A DNA stretch of 64,000 nt from Axinella damicornis (Eukaryota; Porifera; Demospongiae; Axinellida; Axinellidae). The notes under the pieces were generated by a model, which did not search any database, was not told the origin of the DNA, and saw only the letters and a list, made by a program, of their open reading frames with translations. The stretch is taken from assembly GCA_963931865.1 (NCBI GenBank), contig OZ007505.1:17943457-18007456 (forward strand), in the 5' to 3' direction. Position 1 is the first letter of the stretch; each line of letters begins with the position of its first letter. Position numbers and translations under genes: made by a program. This document shows, one piece after another, positions 57,401 to 63,621 of this stretch.

Positions 57401-59941
57401 ACCGCCTCAAGTAACCGTCTCCACTATAAATCTGAAAACCTAGCCTAGGTGGCTTGCAAGAGGAGCCGGATTGGACCATCGGGTTTTGTAATCATATACT
57501 GGCCCGTGTAAGGGAATACTGATACGGCTGCAGTGTGGGGTTACACTGGCTGAATTATGCGACTTCATCTACTTCATTTTAACTGAAAGTTTGTAATCAT
57601 TCCTTGGAGCTGTATTCATTAAATGCCACACAACAGAAATGGATAAAATCAGCGAGAATCCTCAAGACCATCCCAATGATAGCCTCGTTCCCAGGCCGTT
57701 CCCACCACCAGTATTTCATCGTTTCCAGTATGAAATATGTATTTCATACTGGAAATACTGGCGGTGGGAATGGCCTGGGAATGAGACTATTCCAATGATG
57801 TGTACCACGATAAGCAAGCCCCAAGCATATTATGTCTGCTAGTTCTTGATTCACATACGTAACTGCAAGGTGATTGATTATCATATCGACAAGGTAATCG
57901 ATACATCATACCTCCGATTTATCTAATTCCTTGCTCTTATTCTCGACAGATCCGCTTATGCAGGTTATCTATCACCTATGTGGAAAGCTCCTAACAGCTT
58001 TTCAATAAATGTTCTCAGCCACTTGGCATACATTTCCAACCAGTGAATCCTGCTTGGTTAGATGTTCCGACTGGTGCAACAACTTGTAGGGGAACATGCT
58101 CAACATGTTAGGGAGTATTCTCACTCATTCGGGGTGAAAGTATCAATGAATGAACCTCTTAATGTTGCACTTGAAATGTACAGTGATGAACCACACCATT
58201 TGTCTTGGTTAGTATCAACAATTTTAAACACCATACTAGAGGACTAAATGCCACCAGGAGTCAAGAACATGAATTTTTAGATACATTGTATTACTGCCTC
58301 AAGCGATGCGGTGTGGACTCACATCCTACACGCACATACAATTGAGGCAGTATGTGGTAAAGCTTGAAGGTTCCCATACTGCCAAAGTGGAAGTGGGAGT
58401 GGCCTCGGAATGAGACCAGTACTGTGTTTCATAAACATTGGCATTCTAAGAAATGATGACTCAATTTTCCTTGGAAGTGCGGCTGTGGTTTGACCTCGGA
58501 TATTGTACACCGTCTAGATGTACACAGTGACAGTCGCCCGGCCGCCGAGGATGCTAAATATTTAAACATAGTTATGCTGGTGTTGGTGTAATGAGCCCTT
58601 CCCTACACAACACAACTGGAGAACATCCAAGAAAGAACTTGCTACAAGAAACCCAAAGTGTGAAAGGATCGAATGTAACCAGGAATGTATTAACTCATTT
58701 TCGTGTCTTAGGAGTGCTAAGATGTCCTCTTTGGTTCGATGCTCTTGTTGTCACTTCTTGTGCGTGTGTGTGTACAAGGTGACGTCTTCAGAGTGTAAAC
58801 ATTCATTAACCCAGTGAACTCCCATGCAACGTAATAATCCTGCTCGTTTTAATCATCCCATGTTTGTTTTCTTGGCTAATTGACCTCACACGCCACTGTT
58901 GGTACACAAAATACGGTTTCTGTTGCTATGGTGATGTACCCACTAGTTACCACATAGGTCGGTTACTGATGGTGCACTACAATTGATTTCTAAACCTAGG
59001 CGCTAGCTGCTTGTGTTAGCCAGCCAATTATATGCAGTCTTTCCCTAACCTCTAAGGGGTAGGGAAGACTTCCATACACTGAAGGGCTTGGCCTTGAGGG
59101 TGCAATGATACTTATTGCGTTCCTGCTATATACAGCTGACAGAAATTCCCGGTCATATTAACCAGCAACACAAAACTGTACGTACATTTCAAAAGGGGAA
59201 GTGGCTATAATCAGAACGTTGATTTGCCTGTTTAGGACTTCATCAGCAGCATCCTTCAACCCAGGCCGGGAAAGAGTTTGAGGCAAACATACACAGAGCT
59301 AGCTGCATGCAACCCACGGGAAGTAATTAGAAGTAGTCAAAGTGGATATTGGTCCGGCAATGGGTTAGGGTATATTAGGGCCAGGGCCGGTTCTAGATGC
59401 ACGCGCGTTTCCGGTACCTATACCTAAGTATGTACTTCCTGCCGGACCAATATCCATGTTGTAAAGTAATTGCTGCCCACCTTCATCATTAGTGCTTGCA
59501 GGCTCAGGTCCCGGTCACGGCTATACTCTTCCACACTCTTTATTCTGCCCAGTGAACTGTGTGCATGTGTGTGCATGTACATGAAAATAAGCACCTTTCA
59601 TAATCATCTGCCGTTTCCCTAGGCCTTAGAGCCTAGCTAGCCCCAGGTACTGTTGCCATGGTAACCAATAAACGAGCTTCTCTTTACAGCACCAGCGGGC
59701 AAATATCGAACCATCTTTTGAATCAGTCGGATCATAAGATCGGTCTATACTAGCGCAGTAGCGTAGCTAATGCGCAACTCGCCGCTATGGCGGTAAACTA
59801 ACCCACAGCACACGCCCCCTACCTTCCTGATCTGGCCGCCGCCTGGAGATCTCGACCTGTTAAATCAGTCCTTAGGTCAGCGATCTGCGCGGCCAGCCGC
59901 TCCTCCAGTAGCTGCAGGCGAGCACTGCTGCGCTTTTCCAT
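25007..59941 (-). CDS. CCDC162: CCDC162-like large protein (DUF4549), about 47 exons, ~2,300 aa
   Basis: ATG at 59941, TAG at 25007-25009. I traced exons by GT-AG sites and matching phases; they are listed in the block entries below. Many segments match the CCDC162 family as I remember it, in order: the N-terminal [16 protein letters not shown] stretch, LRIRD before a YFRSVER stretch, DDFY, VDRF..LLDLW, RYTP..L, NLW.IPH.SEVL, WGG.EGIG, NGELLG and TLP.D.WK. The human locus is annotated as a pseudogene (CCDC162P), while other vertebrates keep an intact gene of similar length; the molecular function is unknown to me. One exon (26918-27127) needs a 1-base shift near 27055. Seven exons appear twice around a gap. 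Introns harbour tRNA, TRAF and other genes. Confidence 0.85.
25094..25792. repeat. Three (GT)n-poly(G) tracts next to 3' splice sites
   Basis: Tracts at 25094-25167, 25436-25490 and about 25700-25792. Each lies immediately upstream, in the - gene, of an exon (ending at 25087, 25428 and 25692). On the transcript they read poly-C then (CA)n then the acceptor AG. Confidence 0.85.
26575..26735. repeat. Purine-rich (GGGAGA-type) low-complexity tract
   Basis: Irregular GAGAGGGGA units, read as a polypyrimidine stretch upstream of the acceptor of exon 26457-26570. Similar tracts are at 27128-27205 and 27690-27820. Confidence 0.75.
29015..29144. mobile_element. Hairpin MITE with TATGTTCC ends
   Basis: Arms ATATGTTCC..GCAATTTAGGAATTTGCGC and the complement surround a short loop, with the palindrome CAATCTCGAGATTG in each arm. 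It lies in an intron. No clear target duplication is seen beyond the extended arms. Confidence 0.55.
29820..30055. repeat. G-rich minisatellite (GGTGGTATTGGGGGAGG type)
   Basis: About eight units of 20-35 bp in an intron, on the acceptor side of exon 29674-29811. On the transcribed strand it is C-rich. Confidence 0.8.
31184..34453 (-). CDS. CCDC162: CCDC162-like, duplicated exon block, copy 1
   Basis: Exons 34305-34453, 33679-33838, 33040-33497, 32562-32703, 31999-32063, 31818-31931 and 31184-31609 (complete). They encode [10 protein letters not shown], the [10 protein letters not shown] and [12 protein letters not shown] stretches, [11 protein letters not shown], and the block with FPWQHFL and LANGELLGM. 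Exon 33040-33497 is 458 nt, one base short of the 459 nt of copy 2, so it carries a frameshift near 33290. The sequence nearly repeats 34837-37940 across the gap. Confidence 0.8.
32070..32515. repeat. GGGAGGTAGTGAG minisatellite
   Basis: Dozens of degenerate units with a higher-order repeat of about 90 bp (three copies ending GAGGTATAGTGAGGAGTG), in the intron upstream of exon 31999-32063. The copy at 35530-35755 is shorter. Confidence 0.8.
32820..32882. mobile_element. Hairpin MITE present only in copy 1
   Basis: TAGCCTCGTACCCAGG ... CCTGGGTACGAGGCTA, flanked by perfect 9-bp repeats CCTCATTAC (32811-32819 and 32883-32891). The matching place in copy 2 (about 36030) is uninterrupted. Confidence 0.8.
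34637..34836. other. Assembly gap, exactly 200 N
   Basis: The round length suggests a placeholder of unknown true size. Near-identical 3.1-3.2 kb blocks lie on its two sides. Confidence 0.98.
34837..37729 (-). CDS. CCDC162: CCDC162-like, duplicated exon block, copy 2
   Basis: Exons 37581-37729, 36993-37152, 36253-36711, 35786-35927, 35464-35528, 35283-35396 and a partial last exon 34837-35015 cut by the gap. Lengths equal those of copy 1 except the 459-nt exon, which is in frame overall but has a compensating +1/-1 pair around 36335-36362. The right edge continues to exon 38133-38226, and copy 1 continues to 30584-30949. Either copy could therefore complete the gene, and only one is expected from family length. 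Confidence 0.75.
38133..39271 (-). CDS. CCDC162: CCDC162-like, exons around the tRNA intron
   Basis: Exon 39051-39271 encodes [15 protein letters not shown] and [19 protein letters not shown]; exon 38133-38226 encodes [16 protein letters not shown] and [11 protein letters not shown]. The phase-2 end of the first plus A from the second gives R, so the join reads LDR-YTP, as in the family. The intron between them holds the two tRNA genes. Confidence 0.8.
38471..38552 (-). tRNA. tRNA-Leu (AAG)
   Basis: 82 nt. The acceptor stem GGTAGCG pairs with CGCTGCC, with discriminator A. It has the D-arm TGGCCGAGCGG, an anticodon loop TTAAGGC between CTGGT and ACCAG giving anticodon AAG, a long variable arm typical of Leu, and T-arm GGTTCGAATCC. 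CCA is not encoded. It lies in an intron of the CCDC162-like gene, on the same strand as the host, with a T-rich tract after the gene as expected for Pol III termination. Confidence 0.95.
38760..38841 (+). tRNA. tRNA-Leu (AAG), inverted identical copy
   Basis: The same 82-nt sequence on the opposite strand, about 207 bp from the first, with the 5' ends facing each other. About 35 bp of 5' flank (ATACTTCTGAGAAA) and a T-rich 3' flank are also shared, so the pair arose by inverted duplication of a slightly larger segment. Confidence 0.95.
39798..41351 (+). CDS. TRAF-like RING E3 ligase, 517 aa
   Basis: Intronless frame from ATG 39798 to TAA 41349-41351. The N-terminal RING-type finger has cysteines 14, 17, 30, 35, 38, 49 and 54, with H33. 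Two TRAF-type zinc-finger regions follow (about 60-220, many Cys/His, e.g. [13 protein letters not shown] and CNECGVG-like spacing). A coiled coil covers about 228-305, and a C-terminal TRAF-C/MATH domain about 365-515 contains [12 protein letters not shown] and [12 protein letters not shown]. By family knowledge TRAFs are trimeric adaptors and ubiquitin ligases under TNF/IL-1/Toll-type receptors. It sits on the opposite strand within intron 39272-43654 of the CCDC162-like gene and has a close paralogue next to it. The lack of introns could reflect retroposition, but no poly-A tail is obvious. Confidence 0.92.
   Translation: MELVSAGQIDDFKCALCLHLLREPQLNDCCGEHLCHACVKPFVDEGQPCPLPRCNSQTFHVIPDKKLTRRMEKAKIHCSMREQGCEWVGKLENFDSHLDPTSGDCGYIHVDCTNACGGRVLRYQLPSHLERDCPRRRYSCEYCGCSASYENICTKHVAVCKKYPVPCPNECGVGTVERGCLKQHLQKECLLQESNCDFSHAGCTARLRRRDADKHMTENIHEHLRLLSTKFGEACERLEQKEKQLDQVQEELREKDKRMKQQSQQILRLEKNVTEILARLNANDQETSEMKSMMEEHGRLIARFRDRNVNECEESVNMEGFEPEPQAPWSLTQGLGRSDAVTIPEGIQASGSTNLTKVARSFYICPSGPPLIEFKFFMRKMSSSLSRSPAKQGYHPQQKSPVFYTSREGYMMQVHAYDNTSSGRGVSVYVYICRGEYDDTLEWPLSASVTVTLVNTNRTQQLLSKTLTGEWNRVTKPGRTGDHTALHPFATCEEVNDCLRDDCLHFEVTSVHCYPAQ
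41605..41738. mobile_element. Palindromic element between the TRAF genes
   Basis: Arms beginning AGTAGCACAACAACGCATGACTG and ending with the complement, around a CATGTGTG centre and GGGCCTA/TAGGCCC inner arms. Some loop bases do not pair. It is a MITE-like hairpin of about 134 bp. Confidence 0.6.
41805..43337 (+). pseudogene. TRAF-like paralogue with start codon changed to ATA
   Basis: The frame is open to TGA 43335-43337 and closely similar to 39798-41351: RING-like [22 protein letters not shown] zinc fingers, coiled coil and MATH. The position matching the first gene's ATG is ATA (41805-41807), followed by GAG TCT GTG as GAG CTC GTG follows ATG in the paralogue. An in-frame TGA lies upstream (41793-41795) and no ATG intervenes. 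The next in-frame ATG is within RRMERAK, after the RING. Use of GTG at 41814 or another non-AUG start would keep the whole protein; otherwise a RING-less product results. The RING also lost about eight residues and the H33 equivalent (N). The rest shows no stop or frameshift, so decay is recent or the gene still works. Confidence 0.7.
43655..49568 (-). CDS. CCDC162: CCDC162-like, central exon block
   Basis: Exons, 5' to 3' in the gene: 49342-49568, 48636-48716, 48375-48444, 48071-48258, 47380-47635, 46503-46657, 46030-46231, 45473-45589, 45337-45405, 44722-45087, 43903-44034 and 43655-43807. All phases agree. The weakest site is the GTCCAT donor of 48636-48716. The encoded stretches [65 protein letters not shown] and WCNVLQ are the best family markers. 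Minisatellites separate several exons. Confidence 0.85.
44040..44300. repeat. 32-bp minisatellite (GGGTGAGATGGGTGGAGGGA)
   Basis: About seven to eight near-identical units of about 32 bp in the intron upstream of exon 43903-44034. On the transcript it is pyrimidine-rich up to the acceptor. Confidence 0.9.
44330..44640. repeat. ~31-bp minisatellite (AACAGTATACTCTGCATA)
   Basis: About nine to ten units, each with TCAGTGAACAGTATACTC and a CATACACTAAC or CATATACTAAC variant. It is adjacent to the previous array, in the same intron. Confidence 0.9.
45755..46040. repeat. ~70-bp tandem repeat carrying a 5' splice site
   Basis: About four units. Each contains, on the - strand, a G-rich run, then AAG or ACG, then GTAAGTG or GTGAGTG. 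The rightmost one is the true donor of exon 46030-46231 (46024-46029), so the end of the exon and its donor have been amplified into the intron. Confidence 0.75.
46850..46950. mobile_element. Degenerate hairpin of the TAGCCTCG family
   Basis: TAGTCTTGTTCCCAGGCC ... GGCCTGGGAGATCTAG with AT-rich inner arms. A half copy lies at 47215-47265. Confidence 0.45.
47270..47395. repeat. ~50-bp triplicated exon end plus donor
   Basis: Three copies of a unit containing, on -, ATGAGGAGTAAG followed by GTGGGT. The right copy is the end of exon 47380-47635 and its splice donor; the other two lie in the intron. Confidence 0.75.
48794..48848. mobile_element. Hairpin MITE, TAGCCTCG family
   Basis: TAGCCTCGTTCCCAGGCCAC ... 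GTGGCCTGGGAACGAGACTA, flanked by TGATGTTCC and GATGGTTCC (imperfect 9-bp repeats). It is intronic. Confidence 0.65.
49570..49960. repeat. Extreme G-rich GGGGGA tract and GGGAGGGA array
   Basis: More than 200 bp of GGGGGA/GGGGGGA units, then about 14 GGGA units. It lies directly upstream, on the transcript, of exon 49342-49568, where it reads as C-rich. A GT repeat follows to about 50080. The G runs could form quadruplexes on +. Confidence 0.9.
50856..50915. mobile_element. Hairpin MITE, TAG-CCTCATT type
   Basis: TAGCCTCATTCCCAGGCCAC ... GTGGCCTGGGGATGAGGCTA, followed by CCTTGGCAC and preceded, after three extra bases, by CCTCGGCAC. Confidence 0.6.
51136..59941 (-). CDS. CCDC162: CCDC162-like, N-terminal DUF4549 exon block
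   Basis: Exons 59823-59941 (ATG 59941), 59481-59544, 52822-52932, 52393-52520, 51898-52081, 51693-51776 and 51136-51477. The start reads [19 protein letters not shown]. It is followed by [12 protein letters not shown], then [11 protein letters not shown] and [26 protein letters not shown], and [16 protein letters not shown] with [10 protein letters not shown]. These match DUF4549 of CCDC162 in order. Phases agree throughout. The second intron (52933-59480) is 6.5 kb and contains + strand exon-like segments, a minisatellite and hairpins. Confidence 0.85.
52210..52380. repeat. Tandem repeat of CAGTAAACCATTGGATACCA units
   Basis: Four to five degenerate units of about 35-40 bp in an intron, not pyrimidine-biased. 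Confidence 0.7.
52949..53170. repeat. GGGAGGGAGGA low-complexity tract
   Basis: Purine-rich array beside the acceptor of exon 52822-52932. On the transcript it is polypyrimidine. Confidence 0.85.
53287..53776 (+). CDS. Unidentified + strand exon chain nested in an intron
   Basis: Four segments with GT-AG borders and compatible phases: 53287-53356, 53425-53523, 53600-53674 and 53708-53776. The conceptual product runs through [44 protein letters not shown] and [14 protein letters not shown]. Donors are GTAAGT, GTTGGT, GTAGGT and GTACGT. I do not recognise the protein. It lies antisense within the 6.5-kb intron of the CCDC162-like gene. Possible continuations are 54745-54813 (ATG followed by a GTAAGC donor) and the open segment 55101-55215, but phases do not join cleanly. 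The start and end are not found. Confidence 0.4.
55101..55215 (+). CDS. Possible exon, amphipathic helix-like, unidentified
   Basis: An open segment after TGCACAG that reads [18 protein letters not shown] and then [18 protein letters not shown]. The composition looks like a real coding exon, but the donor after it is weak (GTGTCA) and its phase does not match the exon chain at 53287-53776. The opposite strand shows no better frame. Confidence 0.3.
55425..55930. repeat. Minisatellite of TACTGGGAGGTGTGTCCAGG
   Basis: About 14 units of about 34 bp, with shorter variants of about 22-27 bp, near-identical in the left half and more diverged at the right. It is intronic, with no coding sense. Confidence 0.9.
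55931..59480. other. Remaining part of the large CCDC162-like intron
   Basis: It holds a GTT trinucleotide stretch (56940-56985), a hairpin element (57680-57789) and an isolated + frame at 58062-58247 (63 codons ending NTILED). I recognise no gene here. Confidence 0.45.
57680..57789. mobile_element. Long hairpin MITE, TAGCCTCG family
   Basis: A 110-bp inverted repeat, TAGCCTCGTTCCCAGGCCGT ... ACGGCC-like end GAGACTA, with an AT-rich centre. It is flanked by TCCCAATGA and TTCCAATGA (9 bp, one mismatch). Confidence 0.75.
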
Positions 59942-60014
59942 AGCTAGCTCTAGCTGGAACCGACCAAGTTAGCACTAACTTTCCTCCAATTAATGAGCAC
60001 CAAAGAACAAATTA

Positions 60015-60022
60015 TGACGTCA
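60015..60022. promoter_or_regulatory. CRE/ATF-type site TGACGTCA in a 128-bp intergenic gap
   Basis: A perfect 8-bp CRE palindrome lies between the eL29 stop (60070) and the CCDC162-like ATG (59941). A TATAAA-like GATTTATAAATC lies at about 60048-60059, upstream on -. Both are placed as core promoter elements of the CCDC162-like gene, or the latter as a variant poly-A signal of eL29. This is position and motif evidence only. Confidence 0.4.
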
Positions 60023-60069
60023 TTTTTCATAAACTGTACTGTGCAGATTTATAAATCCACAACAAGGAG

Positions 60070-60178
60070 TCAAGGTTCCATGGCTTGTTGTTGTTCTTTT
60101 CTTTGTCTCTTCAACCCTTCGCGATTGTGTTTCTTGGCAAACCTCATATTTCGTAGAAACTTTGGGTCAACCTGCGTG

Positions 60179-60237
<59 letters not shown>

Positions 60238-63200
60238 TTTTGACCTATAAATACAACCAGGAGCGCATGAGCCGCCGAAGGCGGCGAAGGAGCGTGTAAC
60301 TCGCGAGTACCCGTGAGTGCCATGAAAATACAAATCTGTAGTAGTAATGACTTCCATATTTGGAAAGCGGAAGCTCATTTAGACGTTGCGTGACGCCATA
60401 CAGTGCACGTGACCTGTACTTAGCTTGTATACTTGTACAGCATTGTTTTGACAGAGCCACCCGCAATGGCGAAGCGTAGACATGGAGAGTGAGCTACCTC
60501 AAGCGAAGCGAGTTCGGTTTGAAGAAGGAACTCCACGCCGATCCGAAGGTCCTGCTAGAAGGAAACTTCAGCTTGTAGCCTTCAGGAAGTATCTCTGAGT
60601 CCCCGCAACTTCTATGCGCCAGGTGAAGGATTCTCCCATGAGACGCGCTATCAAGCGGAGCATGACCGTGCTGAAGTTTGCAAGAGCGAAACAGGCAGGG
60701 AACCAGCGAGTGTCAGGACGCCCCTGAAGGCTTGCACGCCAATAAAACTGCCCCCAGAAAACTTATGACGTACCCGATCTATTTTCAAACGCGGAAGTAC
60801 GTAACTAATTTGTATTTACATGGCACTGAAGTGACACGCTCCTTCGCCGCCTTCGGCGGCTCATGCGCTCCTGATACAACTCAAGTACACAGTACAGGCT
60901 TGAATTGCACAGTAAATGCAACGTGCTTCTGTTTTGTAAATTGTGTGTGCATTTAATAATAATTGTTGTGTGTGCATTGATGCGTAAAGCACATTTTTGT
61001 GCACTGCTATAAGTTTTGCACGCTCAACACGAAACAGTCCAACACTTAATAACTAGGGTTTGTACTCTGATCAAATATCTGCACAACTTCAATTTTCAGA
61101 AAAATTGTTGCCTACCAGGGTTTCATCCAGGACAACACATTGGGAGGAAGCTCACGGCTTGGACTGGGCATGTGGGTGTGCTTAGCTGTGTAATTGTCCA
61201 CTTGATAGTGTCCGTAAATGGATTAGCTAATTGTTCTAGGTTAGCTTAGAGGGCCTGGTGACACTTTGCAAAATTCCTGTATGTGCTCAGTCAGCATAAT
61301 TGTGTAAGCGATTACATTCCTTACTTGGATCCATGCAGCAGGTACCTGTCGGTGACGGCTAAGTAGAAAGTCCTTGCCAAGGAGCGACAGAGGTTAGTCT
61401 TGAAGGCTAAAACAGTGGTTTGATGGTTTATCAAACAGCTACACTTTTCATGTGTTAAAAATGTAATTACTATGCGGACGAACGAGATTTACCTACCTGA
61501 AAACAAGACTGCTGACCTCAGCACATACGGAATTTTACCAAGTGTCACCAGGCTAGGGGTGGGCGATATCAGAATAATGTGGTCACGATATATCATGTGT
61601 TAGTTATCACGGTATTCGATATTATCACGATAATGCGTTTCGGCTAGTTTATTTGACTTCTCATGCCACACTAGAATATTTCTACAAGCCAAGCATTTAC
61701 TATGTTGTCATAAATTGCATGTATACACTATTTAGCTACTGCATGCCTTATTTCTGCAAAAACAACACCACTAATAAAGTGAACACGATATGACGATAAT
61801 TTTAAAACCACCACGATACGATTATCATGGGCTCTTAATATCACGATATACGATAATGACGATATATTGCCCACCCCTACACCAGGCCCCTTTCTACGTT
61901 CCGCATGTGGTCCTGGGTACGAGGCTAATATCATAGGACAAAGAGGCATGCTGCATTGTCAGCAGACCCTTTTTCACGGGACGATCGGTATATAGGCATG
62001 AGATTACTAATGTGGAACACACTTACGCCTTTTAATGAAGGGTAGCGGTATTTCTTAGGCTTCTTGATCCCATTTCTGTGGTTCTTGAAGGCTATAGAGT
62101 AGAAGATCAGAACTGCATAATCATCGAGTACATACATACATACCTACAGGTGTTGTTGAAGGGGCTACACAAACAATGAGTTTTTCTCAAATACAAGTTT
62201 ATTGTTTATCTTCACAATTCTAGATCATTCTCCATGATATAGGAGAAGAGCAGGTAGCTGTTGGTGATGGCTAAGTAGAACGTCCTTGCCAAGGAGCGAC
62301 CAGAGGTGAACTTTGAAGGCTAGAACAGCGGTTTTATCAAACAGCTACACTTTTCACGGGGTAAAGAATGTAATTACTATGCAGTAATTGGAAATGGACG
62401 AATGTAATTCGCCTACCCGAAATCAAGACTGCTGAGCTCAGCACATACGGGAATTTTGCCAAGTGTCACCAGGCACACTTCCGTGTTTCGCGTGTGGGCC
62501 TGGGAACAAGGCTAATCAATTGGCAGACTACTATGCTGAAGGTAGCCCCAATGCAGACTCGTTCCCAGGTCAGATTCTGAGTTCCATGTAGGGACGATAA
62601 TATTAGCTATTAAGATGTGGTAACATCAATATATTAAGATTTTAACGTGTGTGTGTGTGCGTGTGAGTGACGGAAGTGGGACGTTCGTGGGGCGGGACTA
62701 CACTGGTGACGCATGACCTTCGTACTTCAATTATTTACTGAACCTCGAAATCTACGAAGAAATTAAAGTTCGAGAACATTGGGCATGGGCTGGAATCTTC
62801 CAGAACAGGTGAGGCTACAAGCGGATGCAATCGGGAAGCAGCAGTCGAAGCGGACGCAATCGGGGAGCTGCAGTTGAAGCGGACGCAATCGAGGAGCAGC
62901 AGTTGAATCGGACGCAATTGGGGAGGAGCAGCAGCCAAAGCGGATGCAATCGGGGAGCTGTTGAAATCGGGAACTGAGAGCAGCTGAAGCGGACGTAAGC
63001 AGCGAGCAGCAGCTGAAGCTGACGGAAACGGGGAACAGCAGTTTGAAGCGGATCGATGCAATCGGGGAGCAGCAGCCGAAGCGGACGCAATCACGGGGAG
63101 CAGCAGCTCTGCTGCACAGAGAGCTGTTCAGCGCCGGAATAGTCGCGTAGGCGAACAAGGGGGAGCGAAGCGAGCGAAGCTACTTGTACATTTGAAGTTC

Positions 63201-63621
63201 ACAAGCTTCTGATACATTTAGACATGGTCTAGAGTAGCTTGCAGTGTAGGTTTGATAGCCACCCAATAAGTCTGAAGCCATGCACTCCGCCAGATGTCCA
63301 GGTATGTCACTGTGCAATGTGTGCATGACAAGTTTGCTATTCCTTCCTCCGTGTTAGTACTGCAAGCGACAAACACTGGGTGGATACGAGGGGTGGTCAC
63401 TCCAATAACCGCTGTCGATCACCCGTTAGGGTACGAGGCTAAATAAAGCCCACCACTTGGAAAAGTAGTTATGCTGGTTCCGCAATGCCAGTCTTGCCAC
63501 ACACAGCTATCTTGGTGTTTCAAGACTCCCCTCCAGCACACTTGCACTACCGACTATTCTACAAATGGTGGTTTAACTACTTACACTGATTGTGATTCGT
63601 GTGGTTCTTAGACTTGGCCAT
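60070..63621 (-). CDS. RPL29: Ribosomal protein eL29, 67 aa, three exons
   Basis: Exons 63585-63621 (ATG 63621), 62027-62091 and 60070-60171 (TGA 60070-60072). The product starts MAKSKNHTNHNQ, continues RNGIKKPKKYRYPSLKG, then VDPKFLRNMRFAKKHN and a short basic tail. This is eL29 of the large ribosomal subunit from its first residue. Phases join exactly (T|CC gives S; GGC|GTT). Length 67 aa is close to fungal eL29 and much shorter than the vertebrate form, whose long Ala/Lys tail is absent. The third exon's acceptor is preceded by poly-C/(CA)n (60178-60236). The gene ends 128 bp upstream of the next gene on the same strand. Confidence 0.95.
60178..60236. repeat. (GT)n-poly(G) tract at the eL29 exon 3 acceptor
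   Basis: About 28 bp of GT followed by about 30 G. On the transcript it is C-run then CA repeat, ending a few bases before the AG of exon 60070-60171. Confidence 0.9.
60255..60875. mobile_element. Inverted-repeat element with GCCGCCTTCGGCGGC arms
   Basis: Arms of about 100-120 bp: the left contains GAGCCGCCGAAGGCGGCGAAGGAGCG and TACAAATCTG; the right contains the complement CGCTCCTTCGCCGCC with ATTTGTATTTACATGGCACT. The centre (about 60376-60755) has short + frames beginning MESELPQAKRVRFEEG, broken after KYL, of unknown origin. It lies in intron 2 of eL29. Probably a transposon remnant; no target duplication is identified. Confidence 0.55.
61320..62520. repeat. Two direct copies of a ~250-300 bp repeat around eL29 exon 2
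   Basis: The segment from about 61335 to 61554 plus 61880-61930 is similar to 62245-62520 (shared CCTTGCCAAGGAGCGAC, ATCAAACAGCTACACTTTTCA, GACTGCTGA-CTCAGCACATACGG and AAGTGTCACCAGGC). The first copy is split by the MITE at 61555-61879. The two copies flank eL29 exon 2 (62027-62091), which is not part of the repeat. Both copies end in a CCTGGG-ACGAGGCTA-like terminus. Confidence 0.75.
61555..61879. mobile_element. hAT-type MITE, 325 bp, with 8-bp target duplication
   Basis: Terminal inverted repeats TAGGGGTGGGCGATAT and ATATTGCCCACCCCTA, flanked by CACCAGGC on both sides (61547-61554 and 61880-61887). The interior is AT-rich with many CGATA/TATCG motifs and no frame. The paralogous repeat at about 62470 has a single CACCAGGC without an insert. 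Confidence 0.85.
62790..63110. repeat. ~30-bp minisatellite in eL29 intron 1
   Basis: About ten units of GAAGCGGACGCAATCGGGGAGCAGC with length variants. Open frames across it on - are repeat artefacts. A related copy lies in a Rab intron at 2220-2310. Confidence 0.85.

Noticed and set aside
58062..58247. A 61-codon + frame starting [12 protein letters not shown]
   Set aside because: Composition is plausible, but there is no clean splice partner and no recognised homology; kept only as a note inside the large intron.
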